DNA of 25,303 nt from a bacterium (GTDB lineage Bacteria > UBA9089 > JASEIO01): NCBI GenBank assembly GCA_030017475.1, contig JASEIO010000017.1:1-25303 (forward strand), written 5' to 3'. A program made the translations under genes and the position numbers. Shown here in pieces: positions 16,047-24,245 of this stretch. Positions within the stretch are counted from its first letter, which is position 1. Every line of letters starts with the position of its first letter. Under the pieces are notes generated by a model, which worked only from the letters and a program-made list of their open reading frames with translations, did no database searches and was not told the origin of the DNA.

Positions 16047-16535
16047 ATGGCAAAGGTCTTAATTATTGTGGGGAGTAAGAATGACTTAGAATTGACCAAG
16101 GATTCAAAGGAGATATTTGATAGAATAGGGATAGATTACGAAGTAAAGATAGCCTCATCTCATCGCAATCCTGAGAGATTGCGAAAAATAGTTGAAAATT
16201 CAGATGCATCAGTCTTCATTGGGGGTGCAGGATTAGCAGCTCACCTACCAGGTGCGATTGCCTCCTTAACCGAAAAACCTGTTATTGGTATTCCTATAAG
16301 TGCTGCCCTACTGGGTTTAGATTCCCTTTTTTCAATCGTTCAGATGCCAAAAGGTGTACCAGTTGCTTGCGTAGGTATAAATAGATTTGATAATGCCGCT
16401 ATATTAGCCGCAGAGATAATTGGTATAGAGGATGAAAAGGTAAGAGATAAGATAAAGGAATTGAGGGAAGAGCTAAGAATGGAAAGTGAAGGAGAAAGCT
16501 CCTTCAAAAAGGTAGGGTTTAAGACAAAGGGATAA
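16047..16535 (+). CDS. purE: N5-carboxyaminoimidazole ribonucleotide mutase (class I PurE)
   Basis: Purine synthesis: converts N5-CAIR to CAIR. It has 162 residues. Visible are GSKND (9-13), SSHRNP (37-42, with the catalytic His39), GGAGLAAHLPG (59-69) and LDSLFSIVQMP (91-101). The Arg after His39 and the HLPG motif place it in class I and not class II. Two positions in the usual SAHRTP are changed (Ala to Ser, Thr to Asn). The frame extends upstream, but GGGGTGG just ahead of the ATG at 16047 and the family's N-terminus support this start. No purK is in the window. It probably belongs to the por transcript (43 bp behind porB) and is followed by larB, which shares its fold. Confidence 0.88.
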   Translation: MAKVLIIVGSKNDLELTKDSKEIFDRIGIDYEVKIASSHRNPERLRKIVENSDASVFIGGAGLAAHLPGAIASLTEKPVIGIPISAALLGLDSLFSIVQMPKGVPVACVGINRFDNAAILAAEIIGIEDEKVRDKIKELREELRMESEGESSFKKVGFKTKG

Positions 16536-16580
16536 GAGAGAAGTTGTTAATTGTTAGAAAAGTAGTAGGATAGGAGCGCA

Positions 16581-17372
16581 ATGGAGATTATAGATATATT
16601 ATCTAAGCTTGAAGATGGTGAAATTACTAAAGAAAAGGCTGAGGGGATGATTAAAGATATATGTTTCAATACCACAAGGCTAAAGATGATAGATAACTTG
16701 GCTCGTATTGATTTGTGTCGAGAAAGTAGGTCCAGTATTCCAGAGGTAGTTTATGTAGAGGGCAAGAAACCAGAGATTGCAGCTAATGCGTTATTTGAAT
16801 TGGCGAAGGAACGCGGAAGGGCTATGGGTACAAGGATAAATAGTAATTTTATAGAGCACGTAAAGAAGACAGTTCCTTTAGGGTATTCTGTTAAGATATA
16901 CGATGATGCACGTATAGCTATTGTTTGGAAAGAGGGACATGAGATGAATGAAACCGGTGGCAGAATAGGTATTATAGCTGCTGGAACCTCTGATACCCCT
17001 ATAGCAGAGGAGGCAAAGGTTACAGCAATGGAAATGGGTTGTCGAGTTTTTACTGCCTATGATGTAGGGGTAGCCGGAATCCACAGATTGTTCAACCCTT
17101 TAGAGAAGATGTTAAAGCAGGATGTGCATATACTGATTGTTGTAGCAGGAATGGAAGGGACCCTACCCACTATTGTAAAGAGTTTGGTAAACTTACCTGT
17201 TGTGGCTGTTCCAACCTCGGTTGGCTATGGAGTAGGTAAGGATGGATTTGCGGCCATGTGTACTATGCTCCAATCTTGTTCCCCAGGCATCGCAGTAGTC
17301 AATATAGATAACGGTTTTGGGGCAGGTGTCTTTTCGTCCCTCATAGCCCGAAAGATTGCCAAAAATGAATAA
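16581..17372 (+). CDS. larB: LarB-type nickel-pincer cofactor biosynthesis protein
   Basis: LarB carboxylates the pyridinium ring of nicotinic acid adenine dinucleotide and releases AMP, the first step to the nickel-pincer cofactor of lactate racemase-type enzymes. The 263 residues consist of an N-terminal domain and a PurE-like C-terminal domain with IIAAGTSDTPIAEEA (131-145), YDVGVAGIHRL (160-170), VVAGMEGTLP (187-196), VPTSVGYG (210-217) and NIDNGFGAG (241-249). Cys233 in MLQSCSPG fits the reported catalytic Cys. TAGGAG lies five bases ahead of the ATG. No larA, larC or larE is visible here, so the end use is open. It lies 45 bp behind purE. Confidence 0.88.
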   Translation: MEIIDILSKLEDGEITKEKAEGMIKDICFNTTRLKMIDNLARIDLCRESRSSIPEVVYVEGKKPEIAANALFELAKERGRAMGTRINSNFIEHVKKTVPLGYSVKIYDDARIAIVWKEGHEMNETGGRIGIIAAGTSDTPIAEEAKVTAMEMGCRVFTAYDVGVAGIHRLFNPLEKMLKQDVHILIVVAGMEGTLPTIVKSLVNLPVVAVPTSVGYGVGKDGFAAMCTMLQSCSPGIAVVNIDNGFGAGVFSSLIARKIAKNE

Positions 17373-17424
17373 AACAGAAACCACACCCCCTAAATAAAAC
17401 CTTCAAAGAGATTTACCCTGTTCC

Positions 17425-17480
17425 TAATCCCTCAAATGTTTTCAATCCCAATTTCGATTGAGGAACCCTTTTCTATACCA
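17425..17480 (+). repeat. Dispersed intergenic repeat 1, copy upstream of the SprA-like gene
   Basis: Matches the minus strand of 2542-2491. Here the arms are CCTCAA (17430-17435) and TTGAGG (17458-17463), a six-base inverted repeat around a 22-base loop, followed by AACCCTTTTCTATACCA. It lies 52 bp behind the larB stop and ends about 30 bp before the -35 of the next gene. A weak terminator, a regulator site or a small mobile repeat are all possible. Confidence 0.7.
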
Positions 17481-17511
17481 TCCTTATATCGGAGTTATAA
17501 ATAACTTTTAC

Positions 17512-17540
17512 TTGTAATCTTTTGCATTTCTAGGTATAAT
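17512..17540 (+). promoter_or_regulatory. Promoter of the SprA-like gene
   Basis: TTGTAA (17512-17517), a 17-base spacer and TATAAT (17535-17540) predict a start near 17547. The leader of about 29 nt contains TTGAGGAT before the ATG. The large gene therefore has its own promoter and need not depend on the por operon. Confidence 0.7.
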
Positions 17541-17575
17541 ATAAAAGTAAGGCTGAAATATCTTGAGGATAGATT

Positions 17576-20500
17576 ATGAGGGAAAATGTCATCTATAAAA
17601 AGAGGAGTACTTTCCTCAAGTTTTCTTTAATTATCTTATTGTGTTTATTTATACCTTCAATTTTGTCATCTTCTGAAATAAAACTACCTGAAAGATATGA
17701 AAAAGAGGTTTTGCATCTGATCCCTGATATAGAAAAGAAGGTCTCCTTTTCTTTCCAAGAGGAAGCCTTTCCAAAGAAAGAAACTCTGCTTCCCATAGAA
17801 GTTGAAGAAGTAGATCTAACGAAGAGGGAGAAAAAAGAGGTAATTTCAGAGATAGATCCAATTGAAGTAGAAGAAGGAGAAATTGTGGAAACAAAAGAGG
17901 ATGAGGTTCCGGTGGGATATGAAATTGTATCTCTTCAATTGAAGAAACCACAATATAATGAGGATACGTGGCAAAAGATAAGGTATAAAAAAGAAGGGGG
18001 GGCGCAGGCAATTGATCTTTCTCCAGGAAAACTTTTGGATTTTGAACTTCCATTATATACCCATTTAAATATTCAAGGAAGAAAGATGGTTGATATAAGA
18101 TTTGGTGGCTCCCATTATATCAACCCCAAAGATGATAAAGATCCACCAAGTGATTTAGCCAAGGGTCCGAAGATTAACCAGGAGTTGCAAGTAAGACTAA
18201 ATGGAAGGGTTAGAGAAAAGATCCATGTTAATATTGATCATGATAGTACAAAAGAGATAGAATCAGAAAGAAATGAAATCTCTGTACTTTACAAGGGTGA
18301 AGAAAAGGAGATAGTCAAAGAGATTGCCTTTGGTGATCTAAATCTATCCTTACCAAATACAGAATATGTTTCATATTCAAAAAGTCTTTTTGGGGTAAAG
18401 GGGTCCGCAGAATTGGGAAGGTTCAAGGTAATGGGCATTGGATCAACGATTAAAGGAATTCCAAAAAAGAAGACATTCAAAGGGAAAAAAGTGCAGCAAG
18501 CACCTGTTGATATTAATGATACAAATTTTATAGATAGAAAGTACTACCAGGTTTTGCAAAAGAATGATGATATAAGTAAATATCTTCCAATTGTTTATGG
18601 TTCAGAAAAGGTCTATATTGATGACCGGGATGGAACCAACAATCAAACCTCTGAATCCATTGTGGCATGGAGTTATGATCATTGGACTGATAAGAAGGAG
18701 GACGAATCTTATAATAAGGAGAAGATGAATCTGTTTGACCTGCAGTATTCAGGGGTAGACTATATCATTAATTATCAAACCGGCATTATTATCTTTAAAA
18801 AAGCCATCCCAGAGAATTGGATTATCATAATAGCCTTTAAATATAAAGGAGGGTCATATGGATATACTGGAGAGAATTTGGATAAGGATAACTTTTTAAT
18901 TATAAAGCATGATAAGTCAATTTGTGGTGAGGATAGATATAAAAGGTTATATAGTTTTTATGAACTTAAAAATTATTATACCTTGGGAAATGTAGATATT
19001 GATATTAAAGACAAGGACTTTGTTTTGGAGATACGGGATAAAAATAATAGATGTTATTATGATAGAAACCAAAATGGTGAAAGGGATAAAGGGGAATACA
19101 CATATTTACAGATCTTTGGTTTAGATAAAGATGGAAATGATAAGATCGACTATGAATATATAAATACGGACTGGGGCATCTTAAATTTTCCTGACCCAAC
19201 ACCTTTCGAATTGATAAGAGATGGTAAAAGGGATAAAAACCCTGTCTTGGCTAAATTTAGTGATTCGGAATTGGAAGAGATTTCTAATCTAAGGTTATAT
19301 GATGTCTCATATAAGGAGAATAAATATAGCATACATCTGGAATACAAAACAGAGGTAAAGGAATATACCATCGGTGAACAGATAGCTGAAAAGGGGGTAA
19401 AGGTCTATATTAATGGAGAAAAGGTTTCCGAAGATAAATATACAGTCTTTCATGAAATTGGAAAGATAACCTTTTCCGAAGATGTGAGAATCGATGAGGA
19501 TTCAGAGATAGAGGTCTATTATGAATCTTTACCGTGGATAGGTGGAAAAGAGAAGACCATGTACGGAGGAAGAATTGAATTCGCCCCAAGCAAAAATCTA
19601 TCAATTGGTTCTACCTATATCTATGAAGGTTTGCCTAAAGCACGTGAAGTGCCTCAAGTAGACTCCACCTCAGAAGATTTAAAATTACTGGATGTTAATG
19701 CACGCCTTGAGGTAACCCCTTATATTGAAGGCCTGTTTAAACGAGATATCCCTATAGATCTCAGTGTATCAGGGGAGATAGCTCAATCTTATCATAATCC
19801 AAACACATTCGATAAGGCATTGATTGACTCCATGGATGGGATAGAGGATGTAAGGAGTGTGACATTGGATAAGAAGGACTGGTATATAGCCTCTAATCCA
19901 GGACCGGAAGCCCCTGAAGATAAAAGAGGAAAATTTTATCTAAAAAATGAGGATATAAAAGAGAAGGACATCAATCCAAATTCAATCTCTACGGGAAAAA
20001 GGAATGTCTTGGTTTTGGAATACGATAAGGATTGGATAGCCATTTGTACCTTAATATCAAAAAGGGGGGAAGATTATTCTAAACATAAATTTTTGCAGGT
20101 TTGGGTTTATGGAGAGGAGGATAATCCTACATTATGGATTGATTTGGGTAAGATTTCAGAGGATGTAGACATGGATGGAGCGATGGATACAGAGGATAAA
20201 AATGGAGACGGACTATTAAATAAAGGGGAAGATATAGGATGGCATTTTGAAGGTAAATCGGATTTTCAAGATCAAACAGGTAAGGATAATAACAGGTTAG
20301 ATACAGAGGATTTAGATGGGGATGGGATACTTGATGAGACCGTAGAAAAACCAGTTGGTAGGTATAGGATTCTTGTTCAAAAAGGATGGCATAAATATTT
20401 TCTAAGACTTAAAGAGGACAATGAAGGAGGTAAGGGTGGGGAAGATTGGAAGTATGTGAAACACGTAAGATTGTGGCTGCAGAGTAAAGGTAAAGGAATG

Positions 20501-22819
20501 ATAAAGATTTCAGAAATTATGATTATTGGCAACAAGTGGGAAGAGGAGAATATAATCATAAGTGCTGTAGATAATGAAGATGAGGAATATAAGGATAAGC
20601 ACCTATTGGATAACACAGATTATAAGGAATTATATAAATCAGAGGAGAAAAAGAAGGAAGGGGCATTAAAATTGGAATATGATTTAAGAGAAGGGGAAGA
20701 GGGTTATGCCTTAAAAAGGTTTACTAAGGCGCAGGATTATTCAAAATATGATTCCCTAAAATCTTGGATATATGGTGATGGAAAGGGAGAGACATTCTTC
20801 TTTATGTTTGGGGCAGATGCCAATAATTACATTAGATATAACATCCCTATTGATTTTACTGGATGGAAGTTAATCACAATTTCGCTCAAAAAGGTAAGGG
20901 ATATAATGACAAAAATGCTTGATGAGAAATCTAATAAAGGATATAAGGAGGGGAATTATGAACTTAAAGGGAGTCCTTCCTTATCCAATATTAGAGAGAT
21001 CCGTCTCGGAGTGATTGGAGAAGGAAGTGGAGAGATTTTGGTTAACGAGATCCATTTAGCCAATATATCAAAAGTCGTTACAAAACCCGCAGAGGCAAAA
21101 AGATTGGATGTCTCACTTAAATCGAAATGGCTAAATGTCTATGGAGGCTATAAAGAGATGGACGGCAATTTCCGCTCAATTGGTAGAACCCCTTCATTAA
21201 AGCAGGAGCTTTCTAAGAGATTAAAAGGTGAATTAAATCTGATAAGATTCCTTCCTTTATCATACTCTATAGAAAGAAATGAGTCATATGCTCCGCCCGA
21301 TATAGCAAAGGATGTATTACGAGCTGATCTATGGGTAAGGGATGAGGAAAGGGAGGAATGGACCGCGAGGTTTAATATGAAAGGCTTACCTAAACTAACT
21401 GGAACCTACGAAAAGAGGTTAGTGAAGAAGAAACCCAATAAAATGTATAAGGGATATAGAGAGATAGAGGATGAGAATAATACCTCTTCGATAGCCACTT
21501 ATAATTATAATTTCCCAAAAAGAGTCCTTTGGATTATCCCAACAGGCTACAGACTTTCTCTAAATACAAATTATGGATATAAATATAAAGAAAGGATTAC
21601 CCGGAATCTGGAAGAGGATAAAGAAGAAAAGGTAGATGAAAGGATTCAATCAGCTGGATTAGGATTTGATTTCTCACCTATAAAGGTTCTTACCTTTTCA
21701 CCAACACTTGCGGCAAATCAAAAAGAGGAGAAGAAAAAAGGATGTAGTTTCTCTCTTAAGACAAGGGAGATTGATTTAGGTTCTAAGATAGAACTTACGG
21801 AGGTTATAGGGATAAAACCAAGATTTGACTTTAAGGGCAAATACAATGAAACCTTTAAAGAAAAGGCTGAGCATGAGGCAAGGGATGCAAGAACAGGGGT
21901 AAATCTTACCTTAAATGTTAAGATTAGACCTGAAAAGTGGTGGCGCTTACTTAGATTTGTAGAATTAACCCCTGAATATAGAATTGATTTGACCGCCAAT
22001 TATTACGATTTAGAAGGCTCGGATCACCTTGATACATTAAAGGCTGTGGAGAAAATATATCGCGATTTTTATTCAGATCAAATTAGTTTTGAAGACAAGC
22101 CAATAGATATAAACACAGGACTTTTTACCCTTAGAAGGCAGGCTACTACTGAAAGAACAAGGTCATTAAATACAAGATGGTTCGTTTGGCGCCCCTTACA
22201 AACAACCATAGATTATAAAATGAGTAAAGAGAAGAGGCAAACAGAGGGCTCAATAACTTACCGAAATTCCACTGATTATGATTCCTCTTTCCGCCTTTCT
22301 CTTTTTGAAAGAGATGTATCTTCCTATTTGCTATTGAAATATAGGTGGTCAGGAATTGAACAACCCGCTTTAATTACAATCACCCAGAGCCCCGGAATTG
22401 TCTTACAAATAAAATGGTCAGAGATATTCAGAACAAAATTTGAAACAAGATACACCCATAAAAAGGAGGAGATGAAAGGGGTTAATATCGATGAAACACT
22501 CGCCCCAAGTATAAACCTCCATTATACCCTCAAAAAACCAGGGGCTATTAAGATCCCTTTTACAAAAAGACAGATTTCCTTGAGGAATAAAGTAGAAATG
22601 GATTTTGATATAGAGTCTATCTTCAATAGAAGGAGAGAGCTGCGGGTTCCCAAAAAGGATACAGATAAATATAGCTTAGGATTACGCTTTGGCTACGATC
22701 TAAAAGAAGGTATTACTGGAACCTTAGGGGCAAAAACCAATTATCTTATCGATCATATAGAGGAAGGAAAAGATTATTGGGCATACGAAGGCTCTTTTAG
22801 GGTAGAGATAAGGTTCTAA
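17576..22819 (+). CDS. SprA-like giant outer-membrane protein (putative T9SS translocon homologue)
   Basis: A 1747-residue exported protein. Residues 1-33 form a Sec signal (KKR, then a hydrophobic run to about 31), and 35-115 a Glu/Lys-rich linker. From about 150 to 700 the sequence resembles the SprA family: NGRVREKIHVNIDHDS (209-224), then GDLNLSLPNTEYVSYSKSLF (253-272), GVKGSAELGRFKV, YGSEKVYIDDRDGTNN (341-356) and SGVDYIINYQTGIIIF. Asp-rich calcium-type loops occur at about 496-527 and 863-921. The region after 1180 alternates like beta-barrel strands and ends in FRVEIRF with a terminal Phe. Bacteroidota SprA is about 2300-2500 residues, so this form is shorter. No other T9SS gene is visible. 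The family link is from motif memory; secretion function is an inference. Confidence 0.75.
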   Translation: MRENVIYKKRSTFLKFSLIILLCLFIPSILSSSEIKLPERYEKEVLHLIPDIEKKVSFSFQEEAFPKKETLLPIEVEEVDLTKREKKEVISEIDPIEVEEGEIVETKEDEVPVGYEIVSLQLKKPQYNEDTWQKIRYKKEGGAQAIDLSPGKLLDFELPLYTHLNIQGRKMVDIRFGGSHYINPKDDKDPPSDLAKGPKINQELQVRLNGRVREKIHVNIDHDSTKEIESERNEISVLYKGEEKEIVKEIAFGDLNLSLPNTEYVSYSKSLFGVKGSAELGRFKVMGIGSTIKGIPKKKTFKGKKVQQAPVDINDTNFIDRKYYQVLQKNDDISKYLPIVYGSEKVYIDDRDGTNNQTSESIVAWSYDHWTDKKEDESYNKEKMNLFDLQYSGVDYIINYQTGIIIFKKAIPENWIIIIAFKYKGGSYGYTGENLDKDNFLIIKHDKSICGEDRYKRLYSFYELKNYYTLGNVDIDIKDKDFVLEIRDKNNRCYYDRNQNGERDKGEYTYLQIFGLDKDGNDKIDYEYINTDWGILNFPDPTPFELIRDGKRDKNPVLAKFSDSELEEISNLRLYDVSYKENKYSIHLEYKTEVKEYTIGEQIAEKGVKVYINGEKVSEDKYTVFHEIGKITFSEDVRIDEDSEIEVYYESLPWIGGKEKTMYGGRIEFAPSKNLSIGSTYIYEGLPKAREVPQVDSTSEDLKLLDVNARLEVTPYIEGLFKRDIPIDLSVSGEIAQSYHNPNTFDKALIDSMDGIEDVRSVTLDKKDWYIASNPGPEAPEDKRGKFYLKNEDIKEKDINPNSISTGKRNVLVLEYDKDWIAICTLISKRGEDYSKHKFLQVWVYGEEDNPTLWIDLGKISEDVDMDGAMDTEDKNGDGLLNKGEDIGWHFEGKSDFQDQTGKDNNRLDTEDLDGDGILDETVEKPVGRYRILVQKGWHKYFLRLKEDNEGGKGGEDWKYVKHVRLWLQSKGKGMIKISEIMIIGNKWEEENIIISAVDNEDEEYKDKHLLDNTDYKELYKSEEKKKEGALKLEYDLREGEEGYALKRFTKAQDYSKYDSLKSWIYGDGKGETFFFMFGADANNYIRYNIPIDFTGWKLITISLKKVRDIMTKMLDEKSNKGYKEGNYELKGSPSLSNIREIRLGVIGEGSGEILVNEIHLANISKVVTKPAEAKRLDVSLKSKWLNVYGGYKEMDGNFRSIGRTPSLKQELSKRLKGELNLIRFLPLSYSIERNESYAPPDIAKDVLRADLWVRDEEREEWTARFNMKGLPKLTGTYEKRLVKKKPNKMYKGYREIEDENNTSSIATYNYNFPKRVLWIIPTGYRLSLNTNYGYKYKERITRNLEEDKEEKVDERIQSAGLGFDFSPIKVLTFSPTLAANQKEEKKKGCSFSLKTREIDLGSKIELTEVIGIKPRFDFKGKYNETFKEKAEHEARDARTGVNLTLNVKIRPEKWWRLLRFVELTPEYRIDLTANYYDLEGSDHLDTLKAVEKIYRDFYSDQISFEDKPIDINTGLFTLRRQATTERTRSLNTRWFVWRPLQTTIDYKMSKEKRQTEGSITYRNSTDYDSSFRLSLFERDVSSYLLLKYRWSGIEQPALITITQSPGIVLQIKWSEIFRTKFETRYTHKKEEMKGVNIDETLAPSINLHYTLKKPGAIKIPFTKRQISLRNKVEMDFDIESIFNRRRELRVPKKDTDKYSLGLRFGYDLKEGITGTLGAKTNYLIDHIEEGKDYWAYEGSFRVEIRF

Positions 22820-22856
22820 CATTCTAGTCTATTTAGGGTTCATTTTTGATTCCACA

Positions 22857-24245
22857 TTATGTATCTTTTAACCTCTCTTCCCAGAGATCTATAATCTTTT
22901 TTACCTTTTTAGGAGCTATTCCAATGTATCTTGAGGGATCTAAAATTATCCCTTTTTGTAAATCGGTAAATTTCTCTAAATAGGGTTTAAGGGCTTCTTC
23001 TTCCATTACAATCTCAGACAAAGGTTTCCTTTTCTTAAAAGACTCAAAAACTAACCTTCTTACATACTCATGGGCATTGGGGTAACCCAAAGAAGCTAAC
23101 AGGATATAAAGGGGTTCAGCGGCTATCTTATCTTTGCTCATCTTAAAATTCCTCTGCATATTACTCTCTTCTACCTTTATTCTTTTAGACACCTTAATCA
23201 TTCTTCTCATACTTGAAGTAAACGCTACTAAAAGCTCTGGCAGATACCTTTGAGAACAAGAATTGGTTAGATCCCTTTGGTGTTCAGAAATTTGATCCAT
23301 ATAAATTGTCACCATCTTAGGCATAAAGGTCTTCCACATACTTTTTATATTCTCAAAGTTTATGGGATTCCTTTTATGGGGCATAGTGGAACTTCCTACC
23401 TGCTCGTCTTTAAATTCCTCACCAATCTCAGCTATCTCTGAACGTTGCAAGTGCCTCATATCGTCAGCAAAGTTTGCTAACACTCCAAAGCTACTTATAA
23501 TTGTATGAAAAAAATCTACCATTGGTTCAGGAGGAAGTATCTGCGTGGAAATATTTGCTGGCTCAAGCCCCAATTCTGAAAGGACTTCTCTTTCAAATTC
23601 TTCAGGATCAGCGAAAAAACCCAAAGAAGAGGCATTATAAGCACCAACAGCTCCTGAAAATTTGCCTACTAAGTTGTGAGTTACCTCTTTTAATCTTAGG
23701 ATTCTATTACCCCATCTATCTACATATAAGACAATAGCAAATCCAAAAGTTATTGGCTCTGCGTGCTGTCCATGGGTTCTGCCAATTTGTAGGGTATCTT
23801 TATGCCTTAAAGCAAGCTCCATCCAAGTTTTCTCTAACTCTATCATATCAGGTAAAATTACATTATGTATTGCATCTTTATATCTTAAACAATTAGCAGT
23901 ATCTACAATATCACAAGAGGTGGCAAATAGATGGACATAAGGCTTTGCCCGCTCTGAGACCTTATTTCTAATACAATTGACCAAGGCACGGATATCGTGT
24001 CTGACTCTCCTTTCCTCTTCATAGACCTCTTCTGCAGTTATTCTTTCTGCGGCTTGAATTATCTCTTCAGCAACCTCCCAAGATATAAAACCTTGCTTAG
24101 CCAATACCTTTACCAATGCAGCCTCTACTTTTGTCTTATATTTAATAAATGCCTCCTCTGTTAGATACGACTTTAAATCTTCCACAGAATACCTATAATC
24201 AGTAGGCGAGAAAGAACAAAATTTTTCTTTCAAATCTTTTGCCAT
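22857..24245 (-). CDS. purB: Adenylosuccinate lyase
   Basis: Cleaves SAICAR to AICAR and adenylosuccinate to AMP, each releasing fumarate. It has 462 residues. The superfamily signature SSTMPHKRNP (285-294) carries the catalytic Ser loop, and GRTHGQHAEP (155-164) the active-site histidines. RHDIRALV (82-89) and FATSCDIVDTA (107-117) are further typical segments. The ATG overlaps the end of purC by 16 bp, so the two genes are translated together and cover consecutive steps. It converges on the SprA-like gene with 37 bp between stops and no clear terminator. Confidence 0.94.
   Translation of the reverse strand: MAKDLKEKFCSFSPTDYRYSVEDLKSYLTEEAFIKYKTKVEAALVKVLAKQGFISWEVAEEIIQAAERITAEEVYEEERRVRHDIRALVNCIRNKVSERAKPYVHLFATSCDIVDTANCLRYKDAIHNVILPDMIELEKTWMELALRHKDTLQIGRTHGQHAEPITFGFAIVLYVDRWGNRILRLKEVTHNLVGKFSGAVGAYNASSLGFFADPEEFEREVLSELGLEPANISTQILPPEPMVDFFHTIISSFGVLANFADDMRHLQRSEIAEIGEEFKDEQVGSSTMPHKRNPINFENIKSMWKTFMPKMVTIYMDQISEHQRDLTNSCSQRYLPELLVAFTSSMRRMIKVSKRIKVEESNMQRNFKMSKDKIAAEPLYILLASLGYPNAHEYVRRLVFESFKKRKPLSEIVMEEEALKPYLEKFTDLQKGIILDPSRYIGIAPKKVKKIIDLWEERLKDT

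Noticed and set aside
17649-18053. 134-codon open frame on the minus strand opposite the SprA-like gene
   Set aside because: Antisense of the Glu/Lys-rich linker, Leu/Pro/Ser-rich, with no independent evidence of coding.
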